Of a stretch of 64,000 nucleotides of DNA, positions 28,532-41,390 are shown one piece after another. The first letter of the stretch is position 1. Each line of letters opens with the position of its first letter. Location of the stretch: positions 19,990,767 through 20,054,766 of the forward strand of contig NC_087171.1 of assembly GCF_035594125.1 (NCBI RefSeq), written 5' to 3'. The translations under genes were made by a program, and so were the position numbers. This DNA is from Scylla paramamosain. Its lineage: Eukaryota > Arthropoda > Malacostraca > Decapoda > Portunidae. Below the pieces are notes generated by a model. That model searched no databases. It was not told the origin of the DNA and saw only the letters and a list, made by a program, of their open reading frames with translations.

Positions 28532-29299
28532 CAGTAGAAATTTACTCAGAAACTGATCGAAAGAAACTCAGACAGGCACACTGGCACAAAGAGAGACAAA
28601 CAAACAGACAGATCGAGAGACAGGTAAATGAGCAATGAATAATAAGGGGAGAGAAACAATGAGAGCAAGAAAAAAAAAAGAGAAAGAGAAAAAAAAAACA
28701 CATGGAGAGGGGAAAGGAGGAGGAGAGAATGAAGTGAGGGAACTGAAGTGGAGAGACGCCTGAAGGGAAGTCACAATATGAGGAGAAAAAATTAATATGG
28801 CGGCCAATAAACTGCGGAAACTACGGTCAAAATTTATCCTGGGGAGGAAAAGAATTGAGAGTAACAGCCAGGTGCCCCATTCAGCTTATGATACCAAACC
28901 CCGAAGAGAAGCTGGCTAATGTTTTCAAGCCTCGTAAATGTAGCAAACTCTGAGGCTAACGCTGGCAAAAGTGAGGTTTACTGTATACGAGAGGAGAGAG
29001 ATAAAAAATTAGAAAGTGCTGTGTGGCAGGAGTACTCGTGGCGGTGGTAGTAGTGGTGGTGGTGGTGGCGCTCTTCATATTCTAAGAAGGCTTAATTGAA
29101 GGAGGGATTAAGTAGGGAGAGATGTGTAGAGGAGAAAGACAGGAGGAATCTTATGTGGGATTACGTGTAGTGGGCGTGTGTCGGTGTGTGTGGGTTCTCT
29201 GAAGGGATGAACCAATGGGATTAATAGTGACAACTCCAAACATTTCTTGCCAACGGGACAATCAAGTGAGGAATATTTAGAGATTTGCTGAAGCTGCTG

Positions 29300-29375
29300 C
29301 ATGTGTGGCCTGGTGGTGTGGTGGTTAGCAAGCTGGACTCACAACCCAAAGATCCCAGGTTCGAATTCCAGTGCA
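29300..29375 (+). repeat. tRNA-derived SINE head
   Basis: An A-box-like TGGTTAGCAAGCTGG (29322-29336) is followed 21 bases later by a B box GGTTCGAATTCC (29358-29369). Spacing and motifs are those of an RNA polymerase III tRNA promoter. The ends do not pair into an acceptor stem, so this reads as a SINE or tRNA pseudogene, not a working tRNA. Confidence 0.6.
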
Positions 29376-29388
29376 TATAGAGCTTCAG

Positions 29389-29590
29389 GCCAGTTCCACA
29401 GTCATCGTTTTCGTTTGCAAGCTAACCAACAAAACTTCAGTCCTAATTTGGGTCCACAGCCAACTTTCCTAGCTGCTTTTCGTTTAGAAGTATACGAAAA
29501 ACTGAAGGTATTAAGGCATTAGGGCCAGTTTCACAGTCTTTCGTAAGCTATCAAACAAATTGCTACTCTTGTTGGTAAGGTCCCGACAAA
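29389..29590 (+). repeat. Imperfect duplication after the SINE head, about 132-base period
   Basis: GGCCAGTTCCACAGTC at 29388 recurs as GGCCAGTTTCACAGTC at 29522. Both are followed by a TCG...AAGCTA-C-AACAAA segment and a TTGG...GTCC segment. This may be the body of the SINE in two units or an independent tandem duplication. Confidence 0.45.
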
Positions 29591-29955
29591 AATTGGAGTG
29601 TTTTATAAGCTCTACCCTCCTTATGCAGAAAAAAGTTACGTGAAATAACACACACACACACACACACACACGGAAAGGTAAGCTGGTGTTTGTTGGACTA
29701 CTTTACATGGGCTTAAATCAAATCCTTCTGTTGGGCGGCTACCGGACTGCGGCGGCCGATAATATTTGTTCGCAAGGGGACAACGAAAACACTTTTATCA
29801 GTAATCAAATTATCTGCGAGTCATTACCCCAGTTCTCCACCTTCTTTCGCTTTCCCTTCTGCCTTCTCTCCCTTCCTCCTCTCATTCTCACCTCAACATC
29901 CCAAACATTCCCTCTGCCCCTCCCAGTTCCCGGTCACCCACTCTCCCCCACTCAC

Positions 29956-30134
29956 TCTTTCTTAGCGGAGGGTGGCCAGGAGCGTCGGTCGTAGGTGGTG
30001 CAAGAGTGAGGGATCCTTCCCACGCGCCGCACACACAGTTGCAGGCGGCGGGAGTACTTCAGGATGTTGACTGCTGTGTCGTGAGTGACCGCCAGGAAGC
30101 TCTCGCCGTTGACCTCCAAAATCTGGTCGCCTAC
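29956..30134 (-). CDS. whrn: Whirlin-like exon: PDZ2, second half
   Basis: A 179-base exon of 59 codons plus two bases. The acceptor is CGCTTCCCACAG and the donor is AAGA|GTGAGT on the minus strand. It begins VGDQILEVNGESFLAVTHDT, the PDZ core and alpha-B helix, continues AVNILKYSRRLQLCVRRVGR, and ends IPHSCTTYDRRSWPPSAKK. The tail after the last beta strand (VGR-PH--TT-D---W) follows whirlin PDZ2 closely, which is the best evidence for this family over other PDZ proteins. The two leftover bases (GA) combine with the first base of the exon at 25488-25671 to make GAC (Asp). Confidence 0.94.
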
Positions 30135-30997
30135 CTGTGGGAAGCGGGGACACTGGTTGGTTGGCTTGGTGTGAAAGGAAAGGCGGTAGGGTAGTAAAGG
30201 AGGGAGACAGGGAGGTGCTAAGAGGATACAATAGAATATAAAGACGCCTCCTTCTAATTTCTCCTGTGTTTTATAATTTTCTTTTGTTAATCTTCCTGAT
30301 ACATAGATAAATAATGCATGTAGTTAGTGGTAGAAGAATGAGAACGGAGTGAGTGAGTGTACGAGAGCAGAACTGCAAGCTGAGGAAGATTATAGATGAC
30401 ATAAAGGTTGTACGTGCAGCAAGTAGTAAGAGAAGAGGAAAGGAGTGCGGAAGTAAGCAACTGAATGCAGAATTGAAGCCTGAGGTAAGAAAGAGGTAAG
30501 AAATAGAAGAAAAGGAGGAAAATATCTTTTTAAGTAATGGAGATAGGCCATGTGGTATAGAAACCAGAGGGAAATAAATAGAAAAGAAATCATTTAATTG
30601 CTGGCCCCATAAAATATCACAAGAAAAAAAAAAAAAGAAGAGAAAAAGTGGGGGGAGGCTTCCACTCCGGCTGGTCAATTTAGTTTTGGAGTTGTCTTAA
30701 CAGCCCTGTCGTAAAATAATTTCATCCTCTCACAGATAAACGTTTCTTTTCCATTTCTTACAACTCTTAAAAAAAAATTACCCTTATACAACAGTTTCTT
30801 AAGTAGACAAAAAACGACCATAAATATCTTTTTTTTTTTTTTTGATCTATGCAAGTTTTTTCACAATGCTTTTAGTATTAGCAAAGGATGAACATATCAA
30901 TAAAAAAAGATTTGAAGGTGTAACAAGCATAATCAGTTTGAGAAGAATTTAAAAAGGGTAAGGAAAAAAAAACAGCAAAGAATTAACCAAAAATATA

Positions 30998-30999
<2 letters not shown>

Positions 31000-31089
<90 letters not shown>
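31000..31089. repeat. (CT)n microsatellite
   Basis: About 45 units. Inverted relative to the (GA)n array at 31587-31695 in the same intron. Confidence 0.95.
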
Positions 31090-31093
<4 letters not shown>

Positions 31094-31251
31094 ATGCAAC
31101 TTTTCACAGTGCTCCAAAAGTTAGCAAAGAACGAACATAGCAATAAAAGAGATTTGAAAGTGTAACAAGCAGAATCAGACTGGGAAGAATAAAATAAATA
31201 AATAAAGAAAAAGAAAAAAATAAGAAATAAGCAACAAAAATACATGCTTAG

Positions 31252-31308
31252 AAGAAGAAGAAGAAGAAGAAGAAGAAGAAGAAGAAGAAGAAGAAGAAGA
31301 AGAAGAAG
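31252..31308. repeat. (AAG)n microsatellite
   Basis: About 19 AAG units. Confidence 0.95.
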
Positions 31309-31583
31309 AGCAAGGCAAGGGCACTTCCACAGAAACCAGGAAGAACTCATGATGAAAGAGAGATAAAAAAGCTGATGGGTAAAAGAAGGGCTGGTGAAGG
31401 TTAGCGTAAAAAACAGATCTATAAATAAAGAGGAAGGACGAGAGTTGAGGTATAAGAAAGACGGAGTTGTTTGGAGAAGGAGTAATTCATGTTTGTCAGA
31501 TGGAAAGAAAAGGAAGATGGGAGAAGAAGTGGGAAGAAAAAGCGATATTAATGATAGAAGCCAGAACCCACAATAATAAATAA

Positions 31584-31790
<207 letters not shown>

Positions 31791-32032
31791 CATTCACAAA
31801 TCAACAGAATATTTGTCACGTAACAGACAGACGGGCGAGCCTGCCTCCCCCTCACTGACAGTCAGGCAAACCAAGCAATCAGGGCAAGTAACACCAAGAG
31901 GAAATCCATTGTCCAGCCAGGGAGGGAGTGCCTGGGACGGAGGGATTGTCTCCACTTGCCTGATGATAGTTTTTGTTAGCGTGTCTGTGGGTATGTATGT
32001 ACGTATGTATGTATGTAGGTGTGTATGTCATC

Positions 32033-32036
<4 letters not shown>

Positions 32037-32107
<71 letters not shown>

Positions 32108-32199
32108 ATAGAAATATAAGTTTCCTGATATGAAAATGGCAAATTAAGCTATAGAGATTTAGAGAAATGAAACAATAGACTAATTAACGAACAGGCGAG

Positions 32200-32228
<29 letters not shown>
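32037..32228. repeat. (CT)n and (CA)n arrays
   Basis: CT 32037-32104 and a short CA at 32200-32228. GTAT-type repeats lie just before at 31990-32030. Confidence 0.9.
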
Positions 32229-32234
<6 letters not shown>

Positions 32235-32408
32235 TTACATAGTTCCACTGATCACGACATAAAAGATTATACACAAAAGTACATATCATCAAATCCAAAC
32301 TATGACAACATAACGTATGCATACAACTGCAACCTAGACATACTATCTTAATGAATGAATGAAAATCAATAACCTTCGATTCACAAGAAAGGGGTCGGGG
32401 CAGGTTGC

Positions 32409-32811
32409 AGTTAAGCCATTCAGTGTAACATTGCAAAGAGCCTTGAAATATCCATACTACCTCAGCTCTGTCCCTCATGCCTATACTACACAACAAGACT
32501 AACTCCTATGCACTACACTATCATTAACTTCCAAACAAATATTCACACAAGAGATGATAGAACACCTTGCACTTTTAACTCACTGTTATATTACGAAGTG
32601 CCTAGAAATATCTACACTACTTTTTCTATATCTCTCATACCCATTGGTACACAACAAGCAACTTCAACGCACCACACAACATGACTACTATGCAAATATT
32701 CACAGGAACAGTAACAGCTAACCCATTCACCCTAATATTGTAAAAGCGTCTTAAAATATCTACACCACCTTTGCTATATCCCTCATGCTTAAGCTACACA
32801 ACAGGACTCAC
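32409..32811. repeat. Three-copy imperfect tandem repeat next to the PDZ2 donor
   Basis: Units of about 148-160 bases. AATATC(C/T)A(T/C)AC(T/C)AC ends at 32460, 32620 and about 32768, each preceded by a CATTC or ACT-rich block and followed by TCTCATGC-type and ACACAACA(A/G)(G/C)A blocks. The third, partial unit runs directly into the splice donor at 32806-32811, so the repeated unit is the donor-proximal part of the intron. Confidence 0.7.
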
Positions 32812-32937
32812 CTTGAGGCCAGCCTTGTAAGCAGCCGAGTCCTGGTCTACCCCTGTTATGAAGATGCCAAGCGAGTATTCGACTCCTCCTCTGATCATGA
32901 GACCCAAGGACTCAGAACCCACCACCTCCACCTCAAC
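32812..32937 (-). CDS. whrn: Whirlin-like exon: PDZ2, first half
   Basis: A 42-codon exon, phase 0 at both ends, between TTTCCGGCAG and CTCAAG|GTGAGTCC on the minus strand. It encodes VEVEVVGSESLGLMIRGGVE and then YSLGIFITGVDQDSAAYKAG. SLGLMIRGG is the peptide carboxylate-binding loop with its beta-B strand, and GIFITGV is beta-C, as in whirlin PDZ2. The exon stops after AGLK, exactly where the next exon resumes with VGDQILEVNG. The intron bases directly after its donor are part of a three-copy tandem duplication at 32409-32811. Confidence 0.92.
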
Positions 32938-33972
32938 CTGCCGGAAAGGAGACACGTTAGTAAGTCAGGTGGGTGGAGGGTGGATGAGGTAGGGAGGGAA
33001 GGTAATGCGTTGGTGAAGGGAGGAGGACAGTACAGGATGAGAGGGTTATTGGAGGGAGAGAGGGAGGAGGAGGAGAAGAAGAAGTTAAAGGGAGAGTAGC
33101 TAAACAGAAGTAGACAAAGAGTTTGCTGGAAAAAGAAGAGGGAAAGACGAACAAACACATACATTAAATATGAATCACATACACGATGCACACAACTGTA
33201 GGAGAAAAAATTGGATATAAACATGAACCAAGATTAAAAGACGTGTATCGAAAAGTATTGAATCCTCATGTGGGAGTCACTTCACTTGGACAAATCTCAA
33301 CACATCACTTCTCACCATCAACAAGCAATACATAACACGCACAACAGAAAGTAAATACACATTATCATTAATTAGATGGAAACTATTCGTTAATCCGACG
33401 TAAATTCATGATATTGAACTGATAAGATGGACAACTGTGTGCGTGCGTGTGTCTGCCTGTCTGTCAGCACGAACATGGCTGCTCTACGTGAAACCAAGAA
33501 TCAGCATTGCACATTTCCCCTTTACTCAAATCATCGCAGTGATAGAGACGGAAAAATACACACCAACATGATAAAAGAGAGAAGTGAAAAAAAAAAGAAG
33601 ATAAACTGAGCTCTGTAAGGTGTTTCAGGAAGCAGTGAAGGTCATGAGGGAGCAGGGAAGGGAGCGGAGGCAGGGAAGGGTAGACGGGGAGAGTATGTAT
33701 GTATGTATGATGTGCAGGAGTGTGAAGGGGAGTGCTTGAGGGAGGGGAAGAAGGCGGATGGGCTTTGTGATGGCCGAAGTGAGAGAGGGGAAGGGGGAGA
33801 GTGAGTGAGGGTGAGTGGGGGAAAGTGTGAGAGAAGTGTAAAAAAGTTTGGAAGGAGGAGATCGGTGCTTTAAGAATGTAGGAACCGAGGAAGAAGAAAG
33901 GAAAAAAAATATATAAAAAGAGACGACGCGGTGGTAGTGAGGTAGACTGGGAAACGCACATACCCTGCCTCC

Positions 33973-33974
<2 letters not shown>

Positions 33975-34042
<68 letters not shown>

Positions 34043-34185
34043 TCTTTCCAAACAAGACTTTCTGAAGGGATGTATTCCTTAACTTAAACCTTGAGCATAA
34101 CTGATTATTAGTCCAAAGATTTCAATGTTCAAGTGTAGTTAGAAATTATGTGCTGTGTGGTTGGCTAGCTGTGTTGGTTGATGAA

Positions 34186-34251
<66 letters not shown>
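33975..34251. repeat. (CA)n and (GA)n arrays downstream of the candidate exon
   Basis: CA 33975-34038 and GA 34191-34251. The latter is about 60 bases below the candidate exon's donor. Confidence 0.95.
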
Positions 34252-34254
<3 letters not shown>

Positions 34255-34312
34255 GTGGGAAGATCTTTTCTGGAACGTGCGTGAGGGGAGGAATGCGCGT
34301 CGGTCCGCTTAC

Positions 34313-34462
34313 CTCCAATGGCCTATAATATGTATCGCCGAGCCAGTCACAGTTACGTCTTTTGCCAGCTGGGGAGACGTGAACATGGTAACACTGCCAC
34401 TGAAGGATGCTCTTATTCTCTGACTGCTCTACGTATACCTGTCCTGTTTTGAAGCGTATAAA
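34313..34462 (-). CDS. Candidate whirlin-like linker exon or alternative first exon
   Basis: A 50-codon open stretch, phase 0 at both ends. It is preceded on the minus strand by a T-rich tract and GAGATGCAG, and ends CCATTGGAG|GTAAGC, a good donor. It would fit in frame between the PDZ1-end exon and the PDZ2 exon. The product, starting FIRFKTGQVYVEQ and ending LGDTYYRPLE, is not low-complexity, unlike nearly all other open frames here, but I do not recognise it; the family's PDZ1-PDZ2 linker is poorly conserved. The ATG at 34466-34468 reads straight into this frame, so it could instead be the first coding exon of a short isoform starting before PDZ2. The phase fit and splice sites could be chance. 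Confidence 0.45.
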
Positions 34463-34906
34463 CTGCATCTCAAAATAAAAATAATGTTACCTTACACTAA
34501 TATAATAGTTCTTATTGGAATAAAGTTATCTTACTTGCTTTAAAACAATGAAACGTAGACCATTCAGAGAGAGAAAGCACCAGGGGCTGTTTTGACATGC
34601 TCGTTTGCTCTAAGACGGCAAATTTATCATCACACAAATAATGAAACACAGCATACCAACCTGAGTGGTAAGTTGTTGGGCAGACACACGCTCACACAAA
34701 ACAAAGCAAAGACAAGACTGGGAATGAAACTGCTACCACAAACTTGTATTTTTTAATGTTTACCGTCAATTTGCATCAAGTTAACCTTTGAAAATTCACA
34801 TACATATTCGTGGAAGACTAGCTAGACCAATTTAGTCATCCCTTCCTCTTTTCACTTTGTTTGTGTTTGTGTGTGTGTGTGTGTGTGTGTGCGTGCGCGT
34901 CAGGAC

Positions 34907-35010
34907 TTAACAAGACGGTCAGCGCCTCCCCGTCAGTGGTTAACAAGATAGCTCGCCGCTCTGTCATTGGCTAACGAGATAACATCCCCTGCTGTTATTG
35001 GTTGACGCAC
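34907..35010. repeat. Degenerate tandem repeat, about 32-base unit
   Basis: Three to four diverged units start TTAACAAGAC, TTAACAAGAT, CTAACGAGAT and TTGACGCACT at 31-33 base spacing. Each is preceded by a GTCA/GTTA-(G/T)TGG stretch, which in two units is an exact inverted CCAAT box (ATTGG). Confidence 0.6.
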
Positions 35011-35172
35011 TAGATAAATCCCGCCCACCTCTCCGTGCTAAGGCTTGTGATTCGTTACGAGTGGCGTGGATTGGGTCACGTGCCAGGGTTCGGGGGGCGT
35101 GGGTTGTTGGGGAGGGGAGGAGGGCAGGGGGTTATCACGCTGATTAGAATGAACAACAGCTGTCAGTAGGAG

Positions 35173-35176
<4 letters not shown>

Positions 35177-35249
<73 letters not shown>
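35177..35249. repeat. (GA)n microsatellite
   Basis: About 36 units, inside the promoter-like block. Confidence 0.95.
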
Positions 35250-35251
<2 letters not shown>

Positions 35252-36599
35252 GCGCAACAGAAAACGGTATATAATTGAGTGACGTCATACTTTTTTATTT
35301 CTCTTTTGATGACGGAAAAAGCAGATCCGCAGCGCATAACACTATCAGATTCAAGTCTTCTGGCCCACTACCACCCACTCACTCGTACACTCCACTATAC
35401 AATTACTCCTTTGCTCCTCAACGTTCGTCTTTCATTACAGGAGACGCTGGACTTACCCTCCTTCCTGGCACACACACACACAAACACACACTAGCGCGCG
35501 ATGAAACAAGTACCCACTCTCAAAATGTGTAGTGTGACCCAAGCCAGCGAGGGATGCCGAGATAAGGAATAATTTAGGTGTAGGAATGTCGCTCTGTGCC
35601 GCCTTGCTGAATAATTAGGCAGCGCAGACACGCACACCCAGGCCTCACGGAATGCCGGGAGCTGCATGAGTCCCTACGTAAGTTATGCGATCCTTGAGTA
35701 ACACCAAAAAGAAAACAAACCTGGAATAAGGCAAAAAAAAAAAAAAAAATGGGATCTCTTCAGTGTGGTTACGTATTCCCATGAGAGTATTTAAAAGTGA
35801 ATATGATCTATTGACTTTACCATTAGAACCTTGAAGGAAAGTGACACAGGCAGCTTTGGTCACTGGGTGGGGATCACGGATAACATTTCAGGGCAAGAAG
35901 GGCACAGACAGGAAAGGAATCTACAGGTCAGTTCCACTCTGCCCCGTTTGCTGATGACTCTTAATGGAGACAGAACTTTTTAAGCCTCGCTATTTTATGT
36001 GGATGTCACGGTCCATTCCGCGTTGAATTGCGTTAGTTTCATCATCAAAATCACTCAATTCATTACTACGACACAGCGAAACGGATTTTTTAAAGCAAGA
36101 GAAACAGTGGCTAAGGGCAACGAGAAGAGCAAAGAAAAGGGCCATTGAGAGTACCAGTCCCTTAAGAAACATGAAAAGGATATGCAAAACTGGAGGATTA
36201 GTGTCTTGAAACCTCCTTCTTGAGAGAGCTGAAGTTTTAGGAAGGAGGAAGTACAGAAGCAGGTAGGGAGGTCCAGCTTTTAAAACAAGGATGACTGCAT
36301 GAACTGTCACCAAAATATTGTAAGCTTAGCGCCGAGAATTTTTGCTCTGAGAAAAGAGGAAAAGGAAGGTGTTTTAGGTAAGTAACAAACAGAATGCACA
36401 AAGAGCGGAACTTGACCTGCACAAGTCCTCGGCAAACTTGATTAAGTCCTGGTCCTTTCAACAGCTACAAATGTCTCTGTAAAGAATATTCACCCAAAGG
36501 AAAACTGTTTAGACATATGAAATGTTTCTAAAACTGTTTCTTCTTTTTGCTGCTCCTCTCACTATTTTTTTTTCACTTCAACTTAATCTGGGAGATAAA

Positions 36600-36601
<2 letters not shown>

Positions 36602-36668
<67 letters not shown>
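36602..36668. repeat. (CT)n microsatellite
   Basis: About 33 units, followed by CAG triplets. Confidence 0.95.
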
Positions 36669-36670
<2 letters not shown>

Positions 36671-37817
36671 CCAGCAGCAGCAGTATCATTCAGCCTTCGC
36701 CTCGGTCCATGAAGGCATGAAGCATAGACGCATCAACTACACTCTCATCCTCTCTTCCTCCTCATTTACTCCTCGTACATTCCGCGTCGCCACCTGCACC
36801 GCCGCCAACACACACACCTGTCCCTGACTTACTGAGCCGCCACGGGGAGTCTTAGCCACCAGTCACCTTGTTTTTTGGTGATATATTAGACCAGTTATCG
36901 GGGCGCAGCCAGCCTGATCTGAGTATCCCCGCGACGTACACTTCCCGTTTTCTTTGCGATTTTTAAAGGGTAGCTCGTGTATATACTAACGGTGTAGTTC
37001 TTGGTAAGTGTTTAGCATATATTTTAGATTTCTTAAGTTTATTGTCCTTTCTCAGTGTGGGTTTAGGCGTAATTGATGAGTAATGGTAGTATTTATGCAT
37101 GGAAGGGTTGAATGCTCTCTCTCGGTCTCCCTCTTCGCTTCCTCTGATAAACTATTTTATTAAACTTTTTTTTTTCAAGTGGCTTCATCAATGCTGTCAT
37201 TACTCTTATCTGTCTTGTACGATTCTGTAACGTTCTGTATATTTAGTCAGAGTTTTCTATTTTGTATTTGAGCGTGCCAAGATTAATGCTGTGTCTCTCT
37301 TTTGTGATTCTATAGCTTTTAGTATTTCAAATCACTGTTTTCCTTACTTTCATTACGCTCTTGGTGTGTCTGTATTTTGTTTTCATATCATGTTTGTGTA
37401 TCTTCTCGTTTGACTGGGTGGCTATCTATTTTTCACCCTTCTATATTCATGTCTCATTTATCTCTCTCATTTACCATCCTTTATCTCTCAGTGTTCACCT
37501 TCCTATCTCTCCTTGACCTTACTCTCCGCACCTCCAGCGACTATATAGTCTATCAACATCCCTCCCTCAGCTCCTTCCTTGGCACCACTCCCACTGCTCG
37601 CCCTCCCTCCCTCCCCTCTCTCCCTCCCTCTACATACCCACCCTCCCCATCATCAAAACAAGACCATTATGAGACTAAGGATCCCCAGCGACACCTCATT
37701 TTATGGCGGTGATTAATTTTATGAGTAGTTGTAATGGTGGTCTGAAGAGTTACCCCCGATACTGTTTTTCTCTTCTTTATTGGTCTAAGGATTTTACGTG
37801 TCCTGGTGTAAATAATG

Positions 37818-37820
<3 letters not shown>

Positions 37821-37899
<79 letters not shown>
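37821..37899. repeat. (GA)n microsatellite
   Basis: About 39 units. Confidence 0.95.
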
Positions 37900-37901
<2 letters not shown>

Positions 37902-38026
37902 TATCTATAACAAATTTTGAAAGCATCACCACGAGAAAACAAAAGAAAAAGACGGACGAAAGACTGTCACAAATTAAGGATCTATAAATAGGAATTCGGA
38001 ATCTATTCTTGGCAACGGTGGCAAGT

Positions 38027-38141
38027 GTGGTGGTGGTGGTGGTGGTGGTGGTGGTGGTCACGGTGATGCAGTGCCCACGATAACAGGCTGAAATCTGAGC
38101 CAAGTCTTCCACCACCACCACCACCACCACCACCACCACCA
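38027..38141. repeat. (GGT)n ... (ACC)n inverted pair
   Basis: GGT triplets 38027-38059 and ACC triplets 38108-38141, separated by about 48 bases; the arms are complementary. Confidence 0.95.
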
Positions 38142-38497
38142 TCCCTTATTCTTTATCCCAAAACCTCCCTCCAGAACCTCCCTCTTCTCTTGCTACACTG
38201 CAGTCTATTTCTCTCTTGATCCTTCGCTATTTCCATCCTCTTCTTAGGCTGCTTCTATCCTGCCCTCGTATTATTTCTGTCAATCATTTTTATCGATCTC
38301 CTTCCGTCTCCTTTTTCACACTATACCGTTATCTTATCTCAATGTTTTTCAATCGTTTTTCATGCATTTCCATCCTGTTCAAAGACAATTTCCATACGAA
38401 TCAATAATTTACATTTTTTTTTTTTTCAGAGATTTTCTTTCCTGTTCTTTCACACGTACGTAGTTTATTGGTTAAGAGACAACAATCATTATACACC

Positions 38498-39240
<743 letters not shown>

Positions 39241-39814
39241 TATTAGAGAAAATGAAAAATACAACAATGATGTCACTGTCTTGAAATCTCCTCCCACTCT
39301 TGTTTACTTCCTTCTTCCCTTCCTGCCCTTCCTCCTCTTCTTCCTTTTCCATTCCTTTGCCTCCACTCTCCCTGAGGCTCAGATTTCCTTTAAATTTTTG
39401 CAGCCTCTCACAGTTTGGGCTTTGTTACCTCAGTCTTTCCTTCTGCTTTATGGCATATACTGGATCCTCTTGATATGACAGCTCCAAAAGTTATGTCATT
39501 TAACAGCATTTTATTTTTCTCACGTTTGGAATGGTGGATTACAAACTGTGCTGAAATAAATCTTTGCTACATAAAGGGTTTTTTTTTTATCTCTTTATTT
39601 CATCTTATTCTATCTATGTTGTAATAATAACTGGAAGTGTATCTGGGTTCAAGTGTTCCTCTACAAAAGTTATTATTTTTTTGGGACAATTACTATTTTC
39701 TACACAAGATCGTTATTTAGAAAAAAACAACAACATATTTAAAGAACTATGATCTATTACCTTTTCAATCTCCTTGTGTTATGAGCTTTTAAGAGTCTTT
39801 TGTCTCCCCCCCCC

Positions 39815-40148
<334 letters not shown>

Positions 40149-40634
40149 GGGCCACGTGTAAATGCTCGCTCTCTCTCTCTCTCTCTGGCTTACCGTCACA
40201 CCCTCCACTAGCTTCCTCTCTTCGGTCTTATGGCTCGAGGCGGTGGCAGGGAAAAGGTTCTGGGAGAGGAGGAGGCTTAGAAAGTACTGCTGATCTTACC
40301 CCTAGGCCGATGGGAGAAAGGCCTGATTCTGGGTAAGGGAGGGAGGAGATAGGGCATTATGGGTAAGGGAAGCGGGGGAGGTAGAGGAGGCAAGGCATAT
40401 ACAGGAGGTGAAGGGAAGATCAATATGGAGGGAATGGTGGTAAGGAAGGGGAATATATGGAAAAAAAGTATTGTTGATGTTTGTCGTGCTTGCTTGCTTG
40501 TTTGTTTGTTTGTTTGTTTGTTTTTGGCACGGTGGTATAATTTCTCTCATCCGTCCCTCTGTCTCCGTGTGTTTCCTCTCATTTATTTCCTTAATCTCTG
40601 CCTTCATTACTCTTCCACGGTTTTTTTTATCTAG

Positions 40635-40635
40635 G

Positions 40636-40706
<71 letters not shown>

Positions 40707-41009
40707 CAGCTGGCGCGTCCCCAGAGCCCGATAAGGGAAGCCTATAGATAGAGGCCATCTAGCGTCTTGTGATGGCACGGACCAATGGAAGGGCTTATAC
40801 AGATTATGGGCCTCCATTGGCGATGCTGAATAAAGGACGAGGAAAAGTGTATATCAAGGCAGAAATATGGTGGCGGGGCGCTGAAGCCAGGGTGATGTTA
40901 GTGCCATTGTAGATCTTTGTGGCTGAATGATAGTTTTGATGGTGGTGGTGGTGATTTTGACTGTGGTGGTGGCGGTGGTGGTGGTGGCGGTGGTGGTGGT
41001 GGTGATGAT
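40635..41009. repeat. (CA)n and (GGT)n arrays
   Basis: CA 40635-40704 and GGT-rich 40937-41009. A short TTTG array lies at 40499-40520. Confidence 0.95.
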
Positions 41010-41254
41010 TTCTCTCCTGGTTAAAAACATCTTAACCATCAAAGAAATAAAGATTCAAAATATCAACCACACTTAAAATACATACTTACAAACGTAATTA
41101 AAACTTCCTTCCTATAACAGGTATAATTTTATCCCTATTTTTGGTCCTGCTTTATGTATTCAATGATATTCCAGTGCAGCTTGATAATGCGTAGAGTTTC
41201 AACACTTTTCATTTTATTTGGTTACGTAAACAATCCTTGAATTCAACTGCCCTT

Positions 41255-41390
41255 GCGCTTAATCATCGTCACACTTAGATGTCGTTTAGCTCTTAATTGT
41301 CACCTCGCGTCTAATTCTCGTTTCGCTAAAGTGTCGCAGCGCTTAATTAACGTCACGCTTAATTGTCATTTCCACTTAGTAGTCAGTAAG
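41255..41390. repeat. Very degenerate minisatellite, about 17-base unit, 8 units
   Basis: Successive units read like GCGCTTAATCATCGTCA, CACTTAGATGTCGTTTA, GCTCTTAATTGTCACCTC, GCGTCTAATTCTCGTTTC, then after a short unit GCGCTTAATTAACGTCA, CGCTTAATTGTCATTTC and CACTTAGTAGTCAGTAA. The shared core is (C)GCTTAATTGTC. Confidence 0.65.

Larger units (their letters stand above)
34907..35290 (-). promoter_or_regulatory. Possible internal promoter upstream of the 34.3 kb exon
   Basis: Three exact CCAAT boxes read on the minus strand (34966-34970, 34997-35001, 35070-35074). A GC-box-like CCCGCCC lies near 35020, an E-box CACGTG at 35077-35082 next to the third CCAAT, and a palindromic CRE TGACGTCA at 35280-35287 after a TATATAAT. 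The block is 450-800 bases upstream, in the minus direction, of the ATG at 34466-34468. A (GA)n array at 35177-35249 sits inside it. No start site can be read from sequence alone, and it could serve either direction or none. Confidence 0.3.

Noticed and set aside
29300..29375. A functional tRNA gene
   Set aside because: A and B boxes are present but the ends cannot pair as an acceptor stem and no anticodon arm is convincing; better called SINE-derived.
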